This document shows positions 7,051-13,593 of a stretch of DNA of 21,882 nucleotides, in pieces. Position 1 is the first letter of the stretch. Every line of letters starts with the position of its first letter. Position numbers and translations under genes: made by a program. The notes beneath the pieces are model-generated. The model was not told where the DNA came from. It saw only the letters and a program-made list of their open reading frames with translations, and ran no database searches. Origin of the DNA: Alphaproteobacteria bacterium (GTDB lineage Bacteria; Pseudomonadota; Alphaproteobacteria; Rhizobiales; Hyphomicrobiaceae); the NCBI GenBank assembly GCA_005888525.1, contig VBAB01000066.1, forward strand, positions 1 through 21,882. The letters run 5' to 3'.

Positions 7051-8664
7051 TCAGTTCGTCAGGCGTAGCGTGGCGATCTTCAGCGCAATGTCCCGGAAGG
7101 CGGCCTGCAGCGCCACTTCGGTGGTGGCGTCGTAGTAGTGGCTGGCGTCGGTGGCGCAGCTGGTCAGGAACGCCTTCGCCGCCGCGCTGACCTCGAAGCC
7201 GACCGTATACACCTCGATTTTGGCGTTCTTGATCGCCGTGCACAGGCTGGTTGCCTGGGCTTGCGACAGCCCATTCTCGGAGTTGCACTTGATCTGGGGT
7301 GTCTGATTGGAATTCAGCGCTTCCGTACCCTTGCAGTAGTTGATGTTGTAGTCGCCGTCCGTCATCAGCACGGCGATCTTGCGCAGCTTCGGCTGCCCCT
7401 TCGAGTTCAGCGTCGTCAGGTCGCTGTAGGGTCCAGCCGCGTACGACGTCGGAAAGGCCGCCTGCAACACGGTATTCCAGTTCGGAGACAACAGATACCA
7501 CGCCCAGGCCGTGCCCAGATGGCCCGCCGTCGATCCGCCGCTGACCAGCTTGTCGATGCGCCGCTTCAGCATCGTTGTGTCAGTCGACAACGGTTGGATC
7601 GAGTTGACCTCGGTATCGCTGTGATTGCCAACACCGCAGGATGTGGTCGTGCTGGTGCCAAAGTAGCCCTTGCCGACATAGGTCGACGCCCCTGCAGGCG
7701 CCGCGTCGGTGTAAGCCTGGGCGCCGATCCGCTCGGTTACACACCTGTCCGAGACCACCCAGGTGTTCGTGCCGCTGCCGCTTGCCTTGGAATACTTGAT
7801 CCACTGCTTGGTCGGCTGCTGCGTCACGTCATTCAGGATGGTGGTCGTAGTGAATGTTTGCGGAGTCGATGAAGTGTTCACCGTCGGGACTCCGCGTACC
7901 AGCGGCGCCAATAGGGCACCAACGTTGACCGCCTCCGCGAAGGGCGCCAGTGCCACCCTGGAGTAGTATTGGCTCTGGTCGCTCCACACCACGATGTCGA
8001 TCAGGTCCTTGGCAGCAGACTGTACCGCCTGGATCTTCGTGCAGGGGCTGCACATCGAGCCCGTCACATCGAGCATCATGGAAATCTCGACATTGCTGCC
8101 GCCGGCTGAGTTACCCGTGCAGGTACTGCTCGGGCATAGGGCTGCCGTGGCAGTGCTCGACACCATGACGCAACCGAAGCCGTTGGCCTGGCAGCCCGCA
8201 GGCGCTCCTTGGGAAGCGGTCTTATGGGCGATCGAATAGAGGACGCTCAGGAATGGCGTCTTCACCCACGAGGTCGCCGTGACCGTGAAGGCGGTGTTGC
8301 CGGAGTTCGGTGAGAACTGCAACGTGCTGGTGACCACATCACGAGGCTTGGCCTGATTGAAATAGGCTGTCGCGGCCGCGGACGCCGTGGCAACGGGATT
8401 GCTCGAATTGAGCTGCGCTGTGCGGCCGGCGGCGAGCGCGGCGGCGTCGAGGGCGGCTTGCGTGTGCGACGTGACGCTGTAGACGCGCCCGAAATCGACC
8501 GCGAGCCCCATCATGGCTGCGAGCGGAATGACCAGCAGGCCGAACAGCATGGCCACGTTGCCCGATTGATCCCGGCGCAGGCGTTGGAGCAGCGGCGCCA
8601 TGCGCACGGGGAGCGCCGGGCCGATCCGTCGAGGCTGGGCAGCAGGCTTCCGTGACGCGGACAT
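7051..8664 (-). CDS. TadG-like pilus assembly protein with von Willebrand factor A domain
   Basis: A 537-residue protein. The start chosen is ATG 8664 with GGAGGGG just upstream; the open frame extends further but into AT-rich non-coding DNA. The N-terminus carries a TadE/TadG-type segment: DQSGNVAMLFG (about residues 32-42) leads into a single membrane helix, then DFGRVYSVTSHTQAALDAAALA. The rest is predicted to be outside the membrane. A VWA domain begins near residue 195 with the MIDAS-type motif MLDVTGSM, and its later strands include KIAVLMTDGDYN and KIEVYTVGFEVS. Several Cys residues (CSPCTK, CSSENG-like region, SCATDASHYYDA) may form disulfides. TadG proteins belong to Flp/tight-adherence pilus systems; an Flp pilin lies at 10182. 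No other tad genes are in the window. Confidence 0.88.
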   Translation of the reverse strand: MSASRKPAAQPRRIGPALPVRMAPLLQRLRRDQSGNVAMLFGLLVIPLAAMMGLAVDFGRVYSVTSHTQAALDAAALAAGRTAQLNSSNPVATASAAATAYFNQAKPRDVVTSTLQFSPNSGNTAFTVTATSWVKTPFLSVLYSIAHKTASQGAPAGCQANGFGCVMVSSTATAALCPSSTCTGNSAGGSNVEISMMLDVTGSMCSPCTKIQAVQSAAKDLIDIVVWSDQSQYYSRVALAPFAEAVNVGALLAPLVRGVPTVNTSSTPQTFTTTTILNDVTQQPTKQWIKYSKASGSGTNTWVVSDRCVTERIGAQAYTDAAPAGASTYVGKGYFGTSTTTSCGVGNHSDTEVNSIQPLSTDTTMLKRRIDKLVSGGSTAGHLGTAWAWYLLSPNWNTVLQAAFPTSYAAGPYSDLTTLNSKGQPKLRKIAVLMTDGDYNINYCKGTEALNSNQTPQIKCNSENGLSQAQATSLCTAIKNAKIEVYTVGFEVSAAAKAFLTSCATDASHYYDATTEVALQAAFRDIALKIATLRLTN

Positions 8665-8830
8665 ATTCCCCTCCAAAACAGTATTATGGCTGGTTTGCAA
8701 AATAAGCGGCGGGTTATTTACAATTTGTAAAAAAACGATAGACCATAACAGTTTATCGGTTCCATTTATATTCAATATCGAGAGATGTTTTATTCAAATG
8801 CGATTATATATTTTCATTATCCGCAAACCA
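8665..8830 (-). promoter_or_regulatory. AT-rich upstream region of the TadG-like gene with a 15-bp palindrome
   Basis: About 165 bp upstream of the TadG-like gene are strongly AT-rich inside an otherwise about 65% GC sequence. They include runs such as TTATATATTTTC and a perfect dyad TTTACAATTTGTAAA at 8717-8731 (seven-base arms, one central base), 53 bp before the start codon. The dyad looks like an operator for a dimeric regulator. I could not settle on one -35/-10 pair. Confidence 0.55.
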
Positions 8831-8896
8831 TGATTCCGCTGCTCCCCCGCATCGGGGCCGTCGGGGTGCGGCCGCAGACGCGCTGAATGGCGATCG

Positions 8897-8923
8897 CCCG
8901 CCGCGGCTGCCTTGCCGGGCGGG
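8897..8923 (-). terminator. GC-rich hairpin downstream of the PL14-like gene
   Basis: A 10-bp stem with one bulged base, CCCGCC(G)CGGC paired with GCCGGGCGGG around TGCCTT, lies 45 bp after the stop of the PL14-like gene. There is no T-tract on the minus strand, so this is only a possible terminator. The rest of 8665-8967 holds the AT-rich regulatory region and no gene that I can see. Confidence 0.35.
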
Positions 8924-8967
8924 GTCGCAGAATTCGGAAATGCTGAGGAAGTGAGGTCGTGCGCTTT

Positions 8968-9813
8968 CTACGGCCAGCGGATCTCGAATGGCGACAGCAT
9001 GACCTTGGCGTCGGCGGGTGCGCGGCCGGACACGTCCTCGCCGTTGTAGAAGACGTCGGCGGCAACCCCCGCCAGGGCGATGTCCGGCTTGACGCGATAA
9101 GCGATGTCGGCCTTGTCGATGGCGAGGGCCCCGTCGAGCCAGACGCGCAGGACGCCGTTCTCGAGGTCGGGCTCGTTGAGGATCACTTCCTGATCGATCT
9201 TCACCCAACGCCCGCGCGGGATCGTGTAGCCCTCGGCCTCGGCCTGCTGTTTCCATTTCTTGCCGTCGAGCGTCACATGATTGGTGGCACCGATCGCGCC
9301 TCCCTGGCGCCAACCCAGTTGCACCAGGAAGCGGTCGTTCGACTGCTCGACCCCCCCGAAGACGCCCGGGAGCGCACCCCCGAGATTGAAATCGAAGTCG
9401 GAGGGCAGAAGGATCTGGTAGCTGAGGCAGACCGTGGACTTGTCTTTCAGCGTTCGCGGCTGCCAGGGCAAGCTGAGGCCCCCTTTGGGCACGACGGAAG
9501 AGGTCGGCGCGGCTGAGCCTTTCGGCAATTCCACGCTCATGGCGATCGGCACCGGCCCCCTCTTGAGGCGGATGACGTCCACGTTCTCGATCAACCCGGC
9601 ATCGCGGCCGCCCGTGCGCGCCTGGATGTCCGTTGCCGTCAGGACCACCCCATCGCGCTCGAGCGGGAAGACCATGCTGGTCGAGTGGCGCTCGCTGCAC
9701 GGCTGCATCGTCGACGGCACGAGCCACGTTCGCACGACACCCACGACCGCTAAGATCGCCACCAGGCTTGCTGCGGCGTTGAAGAGGATTGTTTTGGTGG
9801 AAGGCATCGACAT
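8968..9813 (-). CDS. Membrane-anchored polysaccharide lyase family 14-like protein
   Basis: A 281-residue protein. The start chosen is ATG 9813, with GGAG six bases upstream; an in-frame ATG at 9828 has no ribosome site. An N-terminal signal anchor (ILFNAAASLVAILAVVGVV) places the rest outside the cytoplasmic membrane. The body resembles the concanavalin-like beta-sandwich of PL14/alginate-lyase-type proteins. It has a LSYQILLPSDFDFNLGG strand, GALPGVFGG, the GRWVKIDQEVILNEP strand, then GVLRVWLDGALAIDKADIAYR. In the family this fold cleaves or binds uronic-acid polysaccharides; catalytic residues cannot be assigned here, so binding without cleavage is possible. A CtrA-type box lies 44 bp upstream. 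It is divergent from the Flp pilin gene, which suggests a role in surface adhesion or holdfast/exopolysaccharide handling (inference). Confidence 0.65.
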   Translation of the reverse strand: MSMPSTKTILFNAAASLVAILAVVGVVRTWLVPSTMQPCSERHSTSMVFPLERDGVVLTATDIQARTGGRDAGLIENVDVIRLKRGPVPIAMSVELPKGSAAPTSSVVPKGGLSLPWQPRTLKDKSTVCLSYQILLPSDFDFNLGGALPGVFGGVEQSNDRFLVQLGWRQGGAIGATNHVTLDGKKWKQQAEAEGYTIPRGRWVKIDQEVILNEPDLENGVLRVWLDGALAIDKADIAYRVKPDIALAGVAADVFYNGEDVSGRAPADAKVMLSPFEIRWP

Positions 9814-9856
9814 GGCGTTCTCCGGCATCCAGAGTCCGCAATCTTCACCCTCGGCG

Positions 9857-9871
9857 TTAAAGCTCGATTAA
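9857..9871. promoter_or_regulatory. Perfect CtrA-type box TTAA-N7-TTAA
   Basis: TTAA (9857-9860), seven bases, TTAA (9868-9871), matching the CtrA response-regulator consensus exactly. It is 44 bp upstream of the PL14-like gene start and about 310 bp upstream of the pilin gene. The surrounding gap 9814-10181 (368 bp) has no gene that I can see. It is AT-richer near 10000-10080, with -10-like GATAAT (10033-10038) and CATAAT (10074-10079) hexamers but no good -35 for either. Confidence 0.55.
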
Positions 9872-10181
9872 ACAAGACCGTTAGCGATGTGTGGACACGT
9901 CGATCGCACAGTAGAGTAGAGAGCCACTTGCGCACCGACAAGCGACGCAGCGGGAAGGGGCGCACCGCTCTGGAGCCCGGAAAGTGGCACATACAGCCAG
10001 GTGATTAATTCCGTTAGTGGATTTTTCGGCATGATAATACTCTTCCCGGTCTACCGGCAGATATTAACTCCCACATAATCTAGCGAAGATAGGCTGCGTC
10101 CAGTTCAGCCGCACGGGGTTGGTGCCCTAGGGATGAACTACTGCGCTAGCTTCGTGTAACGAGTGAGTTGGGAGAGTTGTC

Positions 10182-10352
10182 ATGAAGAACCATGTCGAGC
10201 GTTTCGTGAAGGACGAGTCGGGTGCGACGGCCATCGAGTACGGCCTCATCGCTGCCCTGATTGCAGTTGGCATCATCGCCGCAGCCCGTGGGCTCGGCTC
10301 GCAGATCAGCGCCACCTTCAACACCGTCACCGGCACGATGAAGTCCGCGTAA
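10182..10352 (+). CDS. Flp/Fap-type pilin
   Basis: A 56-residue type IVb (Flp) pilin subunit. A short charged leader (MKNHVERFVKDESG) is followed by the TadV-type prepilin peptidase site G14|A15, with mature residues ATAIEYG. The conserved Glu at +5 and Tyr at +6 start the hydrophobic helix LIAALIAVGIIAAA, and the small polar tail includes ATFNTVTGTM. Length and motif are exactly those of Flp pilins, the major subunit of tight-adherence pili. The start ATG 10182 has GGGAG at 10170-10174. A strong terminator follows, so it is monocistronic. The long AT-rich upstream region with a CtrA-type box suggests cell-cycle-linked expression, as for pilA in Caulobacter (inference). No other tad genes are visible apart from the TadG-like gene. 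Confidence 0.95.
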   Translation: MKNHVERFVKDESGATAIEYGLIAALIAVGIIAAARGLGSQISATFNTVTGTMKSA

Positions 10353-10375
10353 GCGGCTTCGCTGCCCTGTTTGAG

Positions 10376-10414
10376 GCCGCCTGGAGCGCTCGCTCCGGCG
10401 GCTTCAATTTTTTT
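10376..10414 (+). terminator. Rho-independent terminator of the Flp pilin gene
   Basis: The stem GCCGCC-(T)-GGAGCG / CGCTCC-GGCGGC (10376-10402) is followed by TTCAA and seven T (10408-10414). It lies 24 bp after the pilin stop codon. Confidence 0.85.
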
Positions 10415-10520
10415 CGTTTGCCGAATCCGCTGGGCAGGCAACTCAAGCCTAGCTCGAACGCCGAGCTCGGCTGACAAACTCCTAACGCACAGTTTGCAGG
10501 TCAGACCCGTTGCAACCGGA

Positions 10521-11786
10521 TCAGGCGCGGGACGTCCCGGCCATATCCCGGCCAAGTCGTCGCAACCGCTCCTGCGTCTCGGCATTGTGCAGCGAGCGCC
10601 GCTTTCTCTTGATCTGTAGGGCTGCCCCCTTGCAACCCTCGAGGAAGGCATTGAAGCGCGCATCCAGCATGCCGCGACGATCGGCCAACTGCGTCATGAA
10701 GAAATCCGGCGTGAAATTCGGCTCGACGATGAGAGCGCCACTTTCCACAGCCGCCATGTCCCAGCCGATCAGCGGCACCTCGGCGAGCGTCGATGCGGCA
10801 TCCAGGGCGAGAGCGACAATCTCGCGCCAATTCGGCACTTCGGCGCCGATCAGTGCGGCCCCCGTGTCCGGGTGATGCGTCACCTCCTCCAGGCCGAGGC
10901 CGGTTCCCCGCACCACGCGCACCACGCGCGCAGTCTCGAGGTCGAGGGTTGCCAGCAAGTTGCCCGAGCGCCAGAAGTTGTCGGCGACGTTTTCGCCGGC
11001 CGGGATCTTCCACAATGCCCGCAGCAGCTGCGGCCCTCGGTCGGTCAGGATCGTGATGGCGCGCACGGTGGCGAGGCGGTCGCCGGCGATCGCGCGCACT
11101 CGCGCATGGGGCGCGACGCGGCGCTGGAAGATGTAGCCGGTCTTGTAGTGCTCGGCCACCGAGGCCGCGAACTCGCCGACGGGGATCCTGCGGTCCGGAC
11201 CGGTGACGAGGCTGTCCGTGACACGGTCATAGGCATCCAGACCGATCGAACCCAGGCTGCGCTGCGAATCCATCGGCTTGCCGAACAGCGGATAGTCCCG
11301 CGAGCTGCGCAGGAAGCCGGCCAGCGCCTCCGGCTCGCGCATGACGGGCACGCCACGCATGCAAAGGGCGTCGGAATAGAGCGCCTGCGTCGGGATGACG
11401 GGGAAGCCATAGCCGCCGAGCAGCGTGGTGACGGCGAGCTTGTTGCGCATCAGCCCCCACCATTCGCTGTTGTTGTTGGCGGCCATCCAGATGCGGCGTT
11501 CCGCATCGAGGCCGACGAACGCGGAGGTGTCGGCCCCGGCGAGCCAGGCATCGTCGAACAGGCGCAGGCCGATGAACTCGTCGTAGGACAGCTTGCCCGG
11601 TCCGAACGACGCCTTGGCGAGGTCGAGCAGCAGCCGTTGATAGGTCTTGCCGTATTTCGTGGTGATGACGCGCAGGGTCGAGGCCAAGTCGAGGCCGGGC
11701 TCTACGACATCGGTCTCGAAGACGGCCTTCCTCGGCTCGCTCTCGGCGGCGGCTTGGGGCGGGCAACGAAGCGCTGATGCTGGCAT
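10521..11786 (-). CDS. ATP-grasp protein of the sugar-transfer-associated type
   Basis: A 421-residue protein whose C-terminal half resembles the 'sugar-transfer associated ATP-grasp' family. It has the run VPNWREIVALALDAA, then LIGWDMAAVESGALIVEPN (near residue 355) with the acidic and Asn residues expected at the Mg-ATP site. Upstream are ATP-grasp-like strands (FGKPMDSQRSLGS, TGYIFQRRVAPHARV) and VRAITILTDRGPQLLRALWKIP. ATP-grasp enzymes join a carboxylate to an amine or thiol through an acyl-phosphate; the substrate here is unknown. The N-terminal 100 residues match nothing I recognise. The start is ATG 11786, with GGGAA nine bases upstream. It is divergent from two PLP-enzyme genes across a 208-bp region, so all three may serve one pathway. 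The C-terminus is basic (KRKRRSL). Confidence 0.72.
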   Translation of the reverse strand: MPASALRCPPQAAAESEPRKAVFETDVVEPGLDLASTLRVITTKYGKTYQRLLLDLAKASFGPGKLSYDEFIGLRLFDDAWLAGADTSAFVGLDAERRIWMAANNNSEWWGLMRNKLAVTTLLGGYGFPVIPTQALYSDALCMRGVPVMREPEALAGFLRSSRDYPLFGKPMDSQRSLGSIGLDAYDRVTDSLVTGPDRRIPVGEFAASVAEHYKTGYIFQRRVAPHARVRAIAGDRLATVRAITILTDRGPQLLRALWKIPAGENVADNFWRSGNLLATLDLETARVVRVVRGTGLGLEEVTHHPDTGAALIGAEVPNWREIVALALDAASTLAEVPLIGWDMAAVESGALIVEPNFTPDFFMTQLADRRGMLDARFNAFLEGCKGAALQIKRKRRSLHNAETQERLRRLGRDMAGTSRA

Positions 11787-11864
11787 CTGGTTTTCCCGGC
11801 AGATCTTTCCCGATCGACGGTTGAGAACATCAGCGAAAATTTCAAAGATTGCATGAAGCGGGCG

Positions 11865-11879
11865 CTAACGCCTCGTTAA
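11865..11879. promoter_or_regulatory. Near-perfect CtrA-type box (CTAA-N7-TTAA)
   Basis: CTAA (11865-11868), seven bases, TTAA (11876-11879): one mismatch to TTAA-N7-TTAA. It lies in the divergent region 78 bp upstream of the ATP-grasp gene and 115 bp upstream of the PLP-enzyme gene. A match this short can arise by chance. Confidence 0.3.
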
Positions 11880-11917
11880 GGACGCGAGGCACCCCTCGCA
11901 TGTCCAGATACGCCGCC

Positions 11918-11940
11918 CGCCGCACCGTGGCGATTTTTTT
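11918..11940 (+). terminator. Terminator-like hairpin in the leader of the PLP-enzyme gene
   Basis: A six-base stem (11918-11923 with 11927-11932, one G-U pair) around a three-base loop is followed by one A and seven T (11934-11940). It sits 55 bp before the start of the PLP-enzyme gene in the same direction, where it could act as an attenuator or end a short leader transcript. The stem is short, so the call is tentative. Confidence 0.35.
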
Positions 11941-11994
11941 ACCGCCCTGGCCGCACAATCCCCTCGCCCGTCCACACGAACCGCGAGCAGCCCC

Positions 11995-13593
11995 ATGGCC
12001 GGATTGGCAGGAGCCGTACAACCTGCGCCCGATCCCGAGCCCGAGAGGGCCCGTCGGGTCGGCGTGTCGGATGTCCCGGTCGAGCCGCGGAATGATGGGC
12101 CCGAGTTGCGTCTGCGCCTGCTGCTCTCATCTGGAGGCGATGAGCGCATTTGGCCCGATCCACTCACCGGCCGCAGCCGGCAGGGCACCACCATCGCACC
12201 GGCTGCCGACGAGGCCTGGTTCTCGTCGTCGACAGCCAGCACGATCACCGAGCTGGGCTACCGCGCGGCCCTGGCCGACCTCCAGGCGCTGCTCAGGCGG
12301 GGAGTGAGGACCTCGGTCCAGGTCCAGGACTGGCTGTGTGACCTCAGGGCCGAGCTGCTGGCGCTTTATGGGCGCGCCGGCGCCGAGGCCGTTCTGGCGG
12401 CATCGGGCACCGATGCGGAGCTGATCGCGCTCGCCATCGCGGAGCGGCTCCTGGCGCGTCCGATCACCAATATCGTCGTGGCTCCCAGCGAGACGGGAAG
12501 CGGCGTCCCCAAGGCTGCAGCCGGGCTGCATTTCCTCGCGACCTCCTGCCTGGGCGGTCCTGTGACCATAGGTCAGCGTCTCAACGGCTGGGGCGGGGCC
12601 GACATCGATGTCGAGTGCGTAGACATCCGCACGCCGGACGGAGAGCCGCGCGACCCTGGCGCCGTGGACCTGGACGTGGCATGCCACGCCGAGCGGGCGC
12701 TGGCGCGCGGCCGCGGCGTGCTCCTGCACGTCCTCGACACGTCAAAGACGGGGCTCGCCGGTCCATCGCGCGGGGCAGCTGCGAGAATCGCAGCGCTGGC
12801 GCCCGAGCGGGTGCATGTCCTGGTCGACGCCTGCCAGCTTCGCTGCCCCGCGGACCGCCTGCGATCGGACCTCGACCGCGGCTTCATGGTGCTGATAACC
12901 GGCTCCAAGTTTGCCGGAGGGCCGCCGCTTTCCGGCGCGCTGCTGCTGCCGGAGGCCATCGCGACGGGTCTGCGCTTCGCTCCGTTGCCGCCCGAGGGGC
13001 TCGCCGACTACAGCGCGCGTCTCGATTGGCCCGAACACCTTCAGACAACGTTCGCGCGGGAGATGACGACCACCGCCAACCTCGGCGTCGGCCTGCGCTG
13101 GACGGCAGCAGTTACGGAGCTCCGGCGCTTCGCCATCGTCGATCGGCGCCTGCAGGAGAGATTCCTCGACAGGTTCGAACGCGAGGTCCGCCTGCGCGCC
13201 GGCATGACCCCGCGCGTAGCGCTCCTGGGGGATGGTGAGCACGGCGTCGCCACCAATCCGAGCATCGTTCCAATCGCGGTCAGGCGTGCTGGCGGCGGGT
13301 TCATGTCGGCGTCAGAGGCGGCAAAGGTCCAGGCCGCTCTGCGGACGGCGATTGCGAACGCCGGGATGCAGGGTGCCGCGGCAAGGCTGCGACGCATCAT
13401 GCATGTCGGCCAGCCCGTCCAGTTGGGCCCGCGCGCGGTTCTGCGCGTGTGCGCGAGCGCGCCGCAGATCAACTCGGTGGCGGCGCAGGTCGCGCAGGGC
13501 GCCGCGTTCGAGGATGCGTTCACCCCGATCAGTCGCGACCTGCAGGCCCTGTTCGCGAAATTGGGCGATGTGCTCAGTGGAGAATGCGCGTGA
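11995..13593 (+). CDS. PLP-dependent fold-type I enzyme, aminotransferase-like, function unknown
   Basis: A 532-residue protein with the signatures of a fold-type I PLP enzyme. These are AASGTDAELIALAIAERLL (phosphate-binding turn and following helix), LVDACQLRC with Asp278 placed to pair with the pyridine nitrogen, and LITGSKFAGGPPLSGALLLP with Lys305 as the probable Schiff-base lysine. The first 40 residues are Pro/Arg-rich and probably disordered. I recognise no specific family, and the reaction (transamination, desulfuration or decarboxylation) cannot be read from the sequence. The start ATG 11995 has only a weak ribosome site (GAGCAG). Its stop overlaps the GTG start of the next PLP gene (GTGA), so the two are translationally coupled. 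It is divergent from the ATP-grasp gene, an arrangement suggesting a small biosynthetic locus. Confidence 0.72.
   Translation: MAGLAGAVQPAPDPEPERARRVGVSDVPVEPRNDGPELRLRLLLSSGGDERIWPDPLTGRSRQGTTIAPAADEAWFSSSTASTITELGYRAALADLQALLRRGVRTSVQVQDWLCDLRAELLALYGRAGAEAVLAASGTDAELIALAIAERLLARPITNIVVAPSETGSGVPKAAAGLHFLATSCLGGPVTIGQRLNGWGGADIDVECVDIRTPDGEPRDPGAVDLDVACHAERALARGRGVLLHVLDTSKTGLAGPSRGAAARIAALAPERVHVLVDACQLRCPADRLRSDLDRGFMVLITGSKFAGGPPLSGALLLPEAIATGLRFAPLPPEGLADYSARLDWPEHLQTTFAREMTTTANLGVGLRWTAAVTELRRFAIVDRRLQERFLDRFEREVRLRAGMTPRVALLGDGEHGVATNPSIVPIAVRRAGGGFMSASEAAKVQAALRTAIANAGMQGAAARLRRIMHVGQPVQLGPRAVLRVCASAPQINSVAAQVAQGAAFEDAFTPISRDLQALFAKLGDVLSGECA

Noticed and set aside
5866..7068. 400-residue plus-strand frame over the FAD oxidoreductase
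   Set aside because: The minus strand encodes an intact GxGxxG flavoprotein; the plus-strand translation is low-complexity Ala/Arg/Asp/Val.
9984..10000. Sigma-54 promoter (TGGCAC at 9984-9989) before the pilin gene
   Set aside because: The -12 element is absent at the required spacing (GCCA instead of TTGC).
10872..11777. 301-residue plus-strand frame over the ATP-grasp gene
   Set aside because: No motif and a shadow-like composition; the minus strand carries ATP-grasp motifs.
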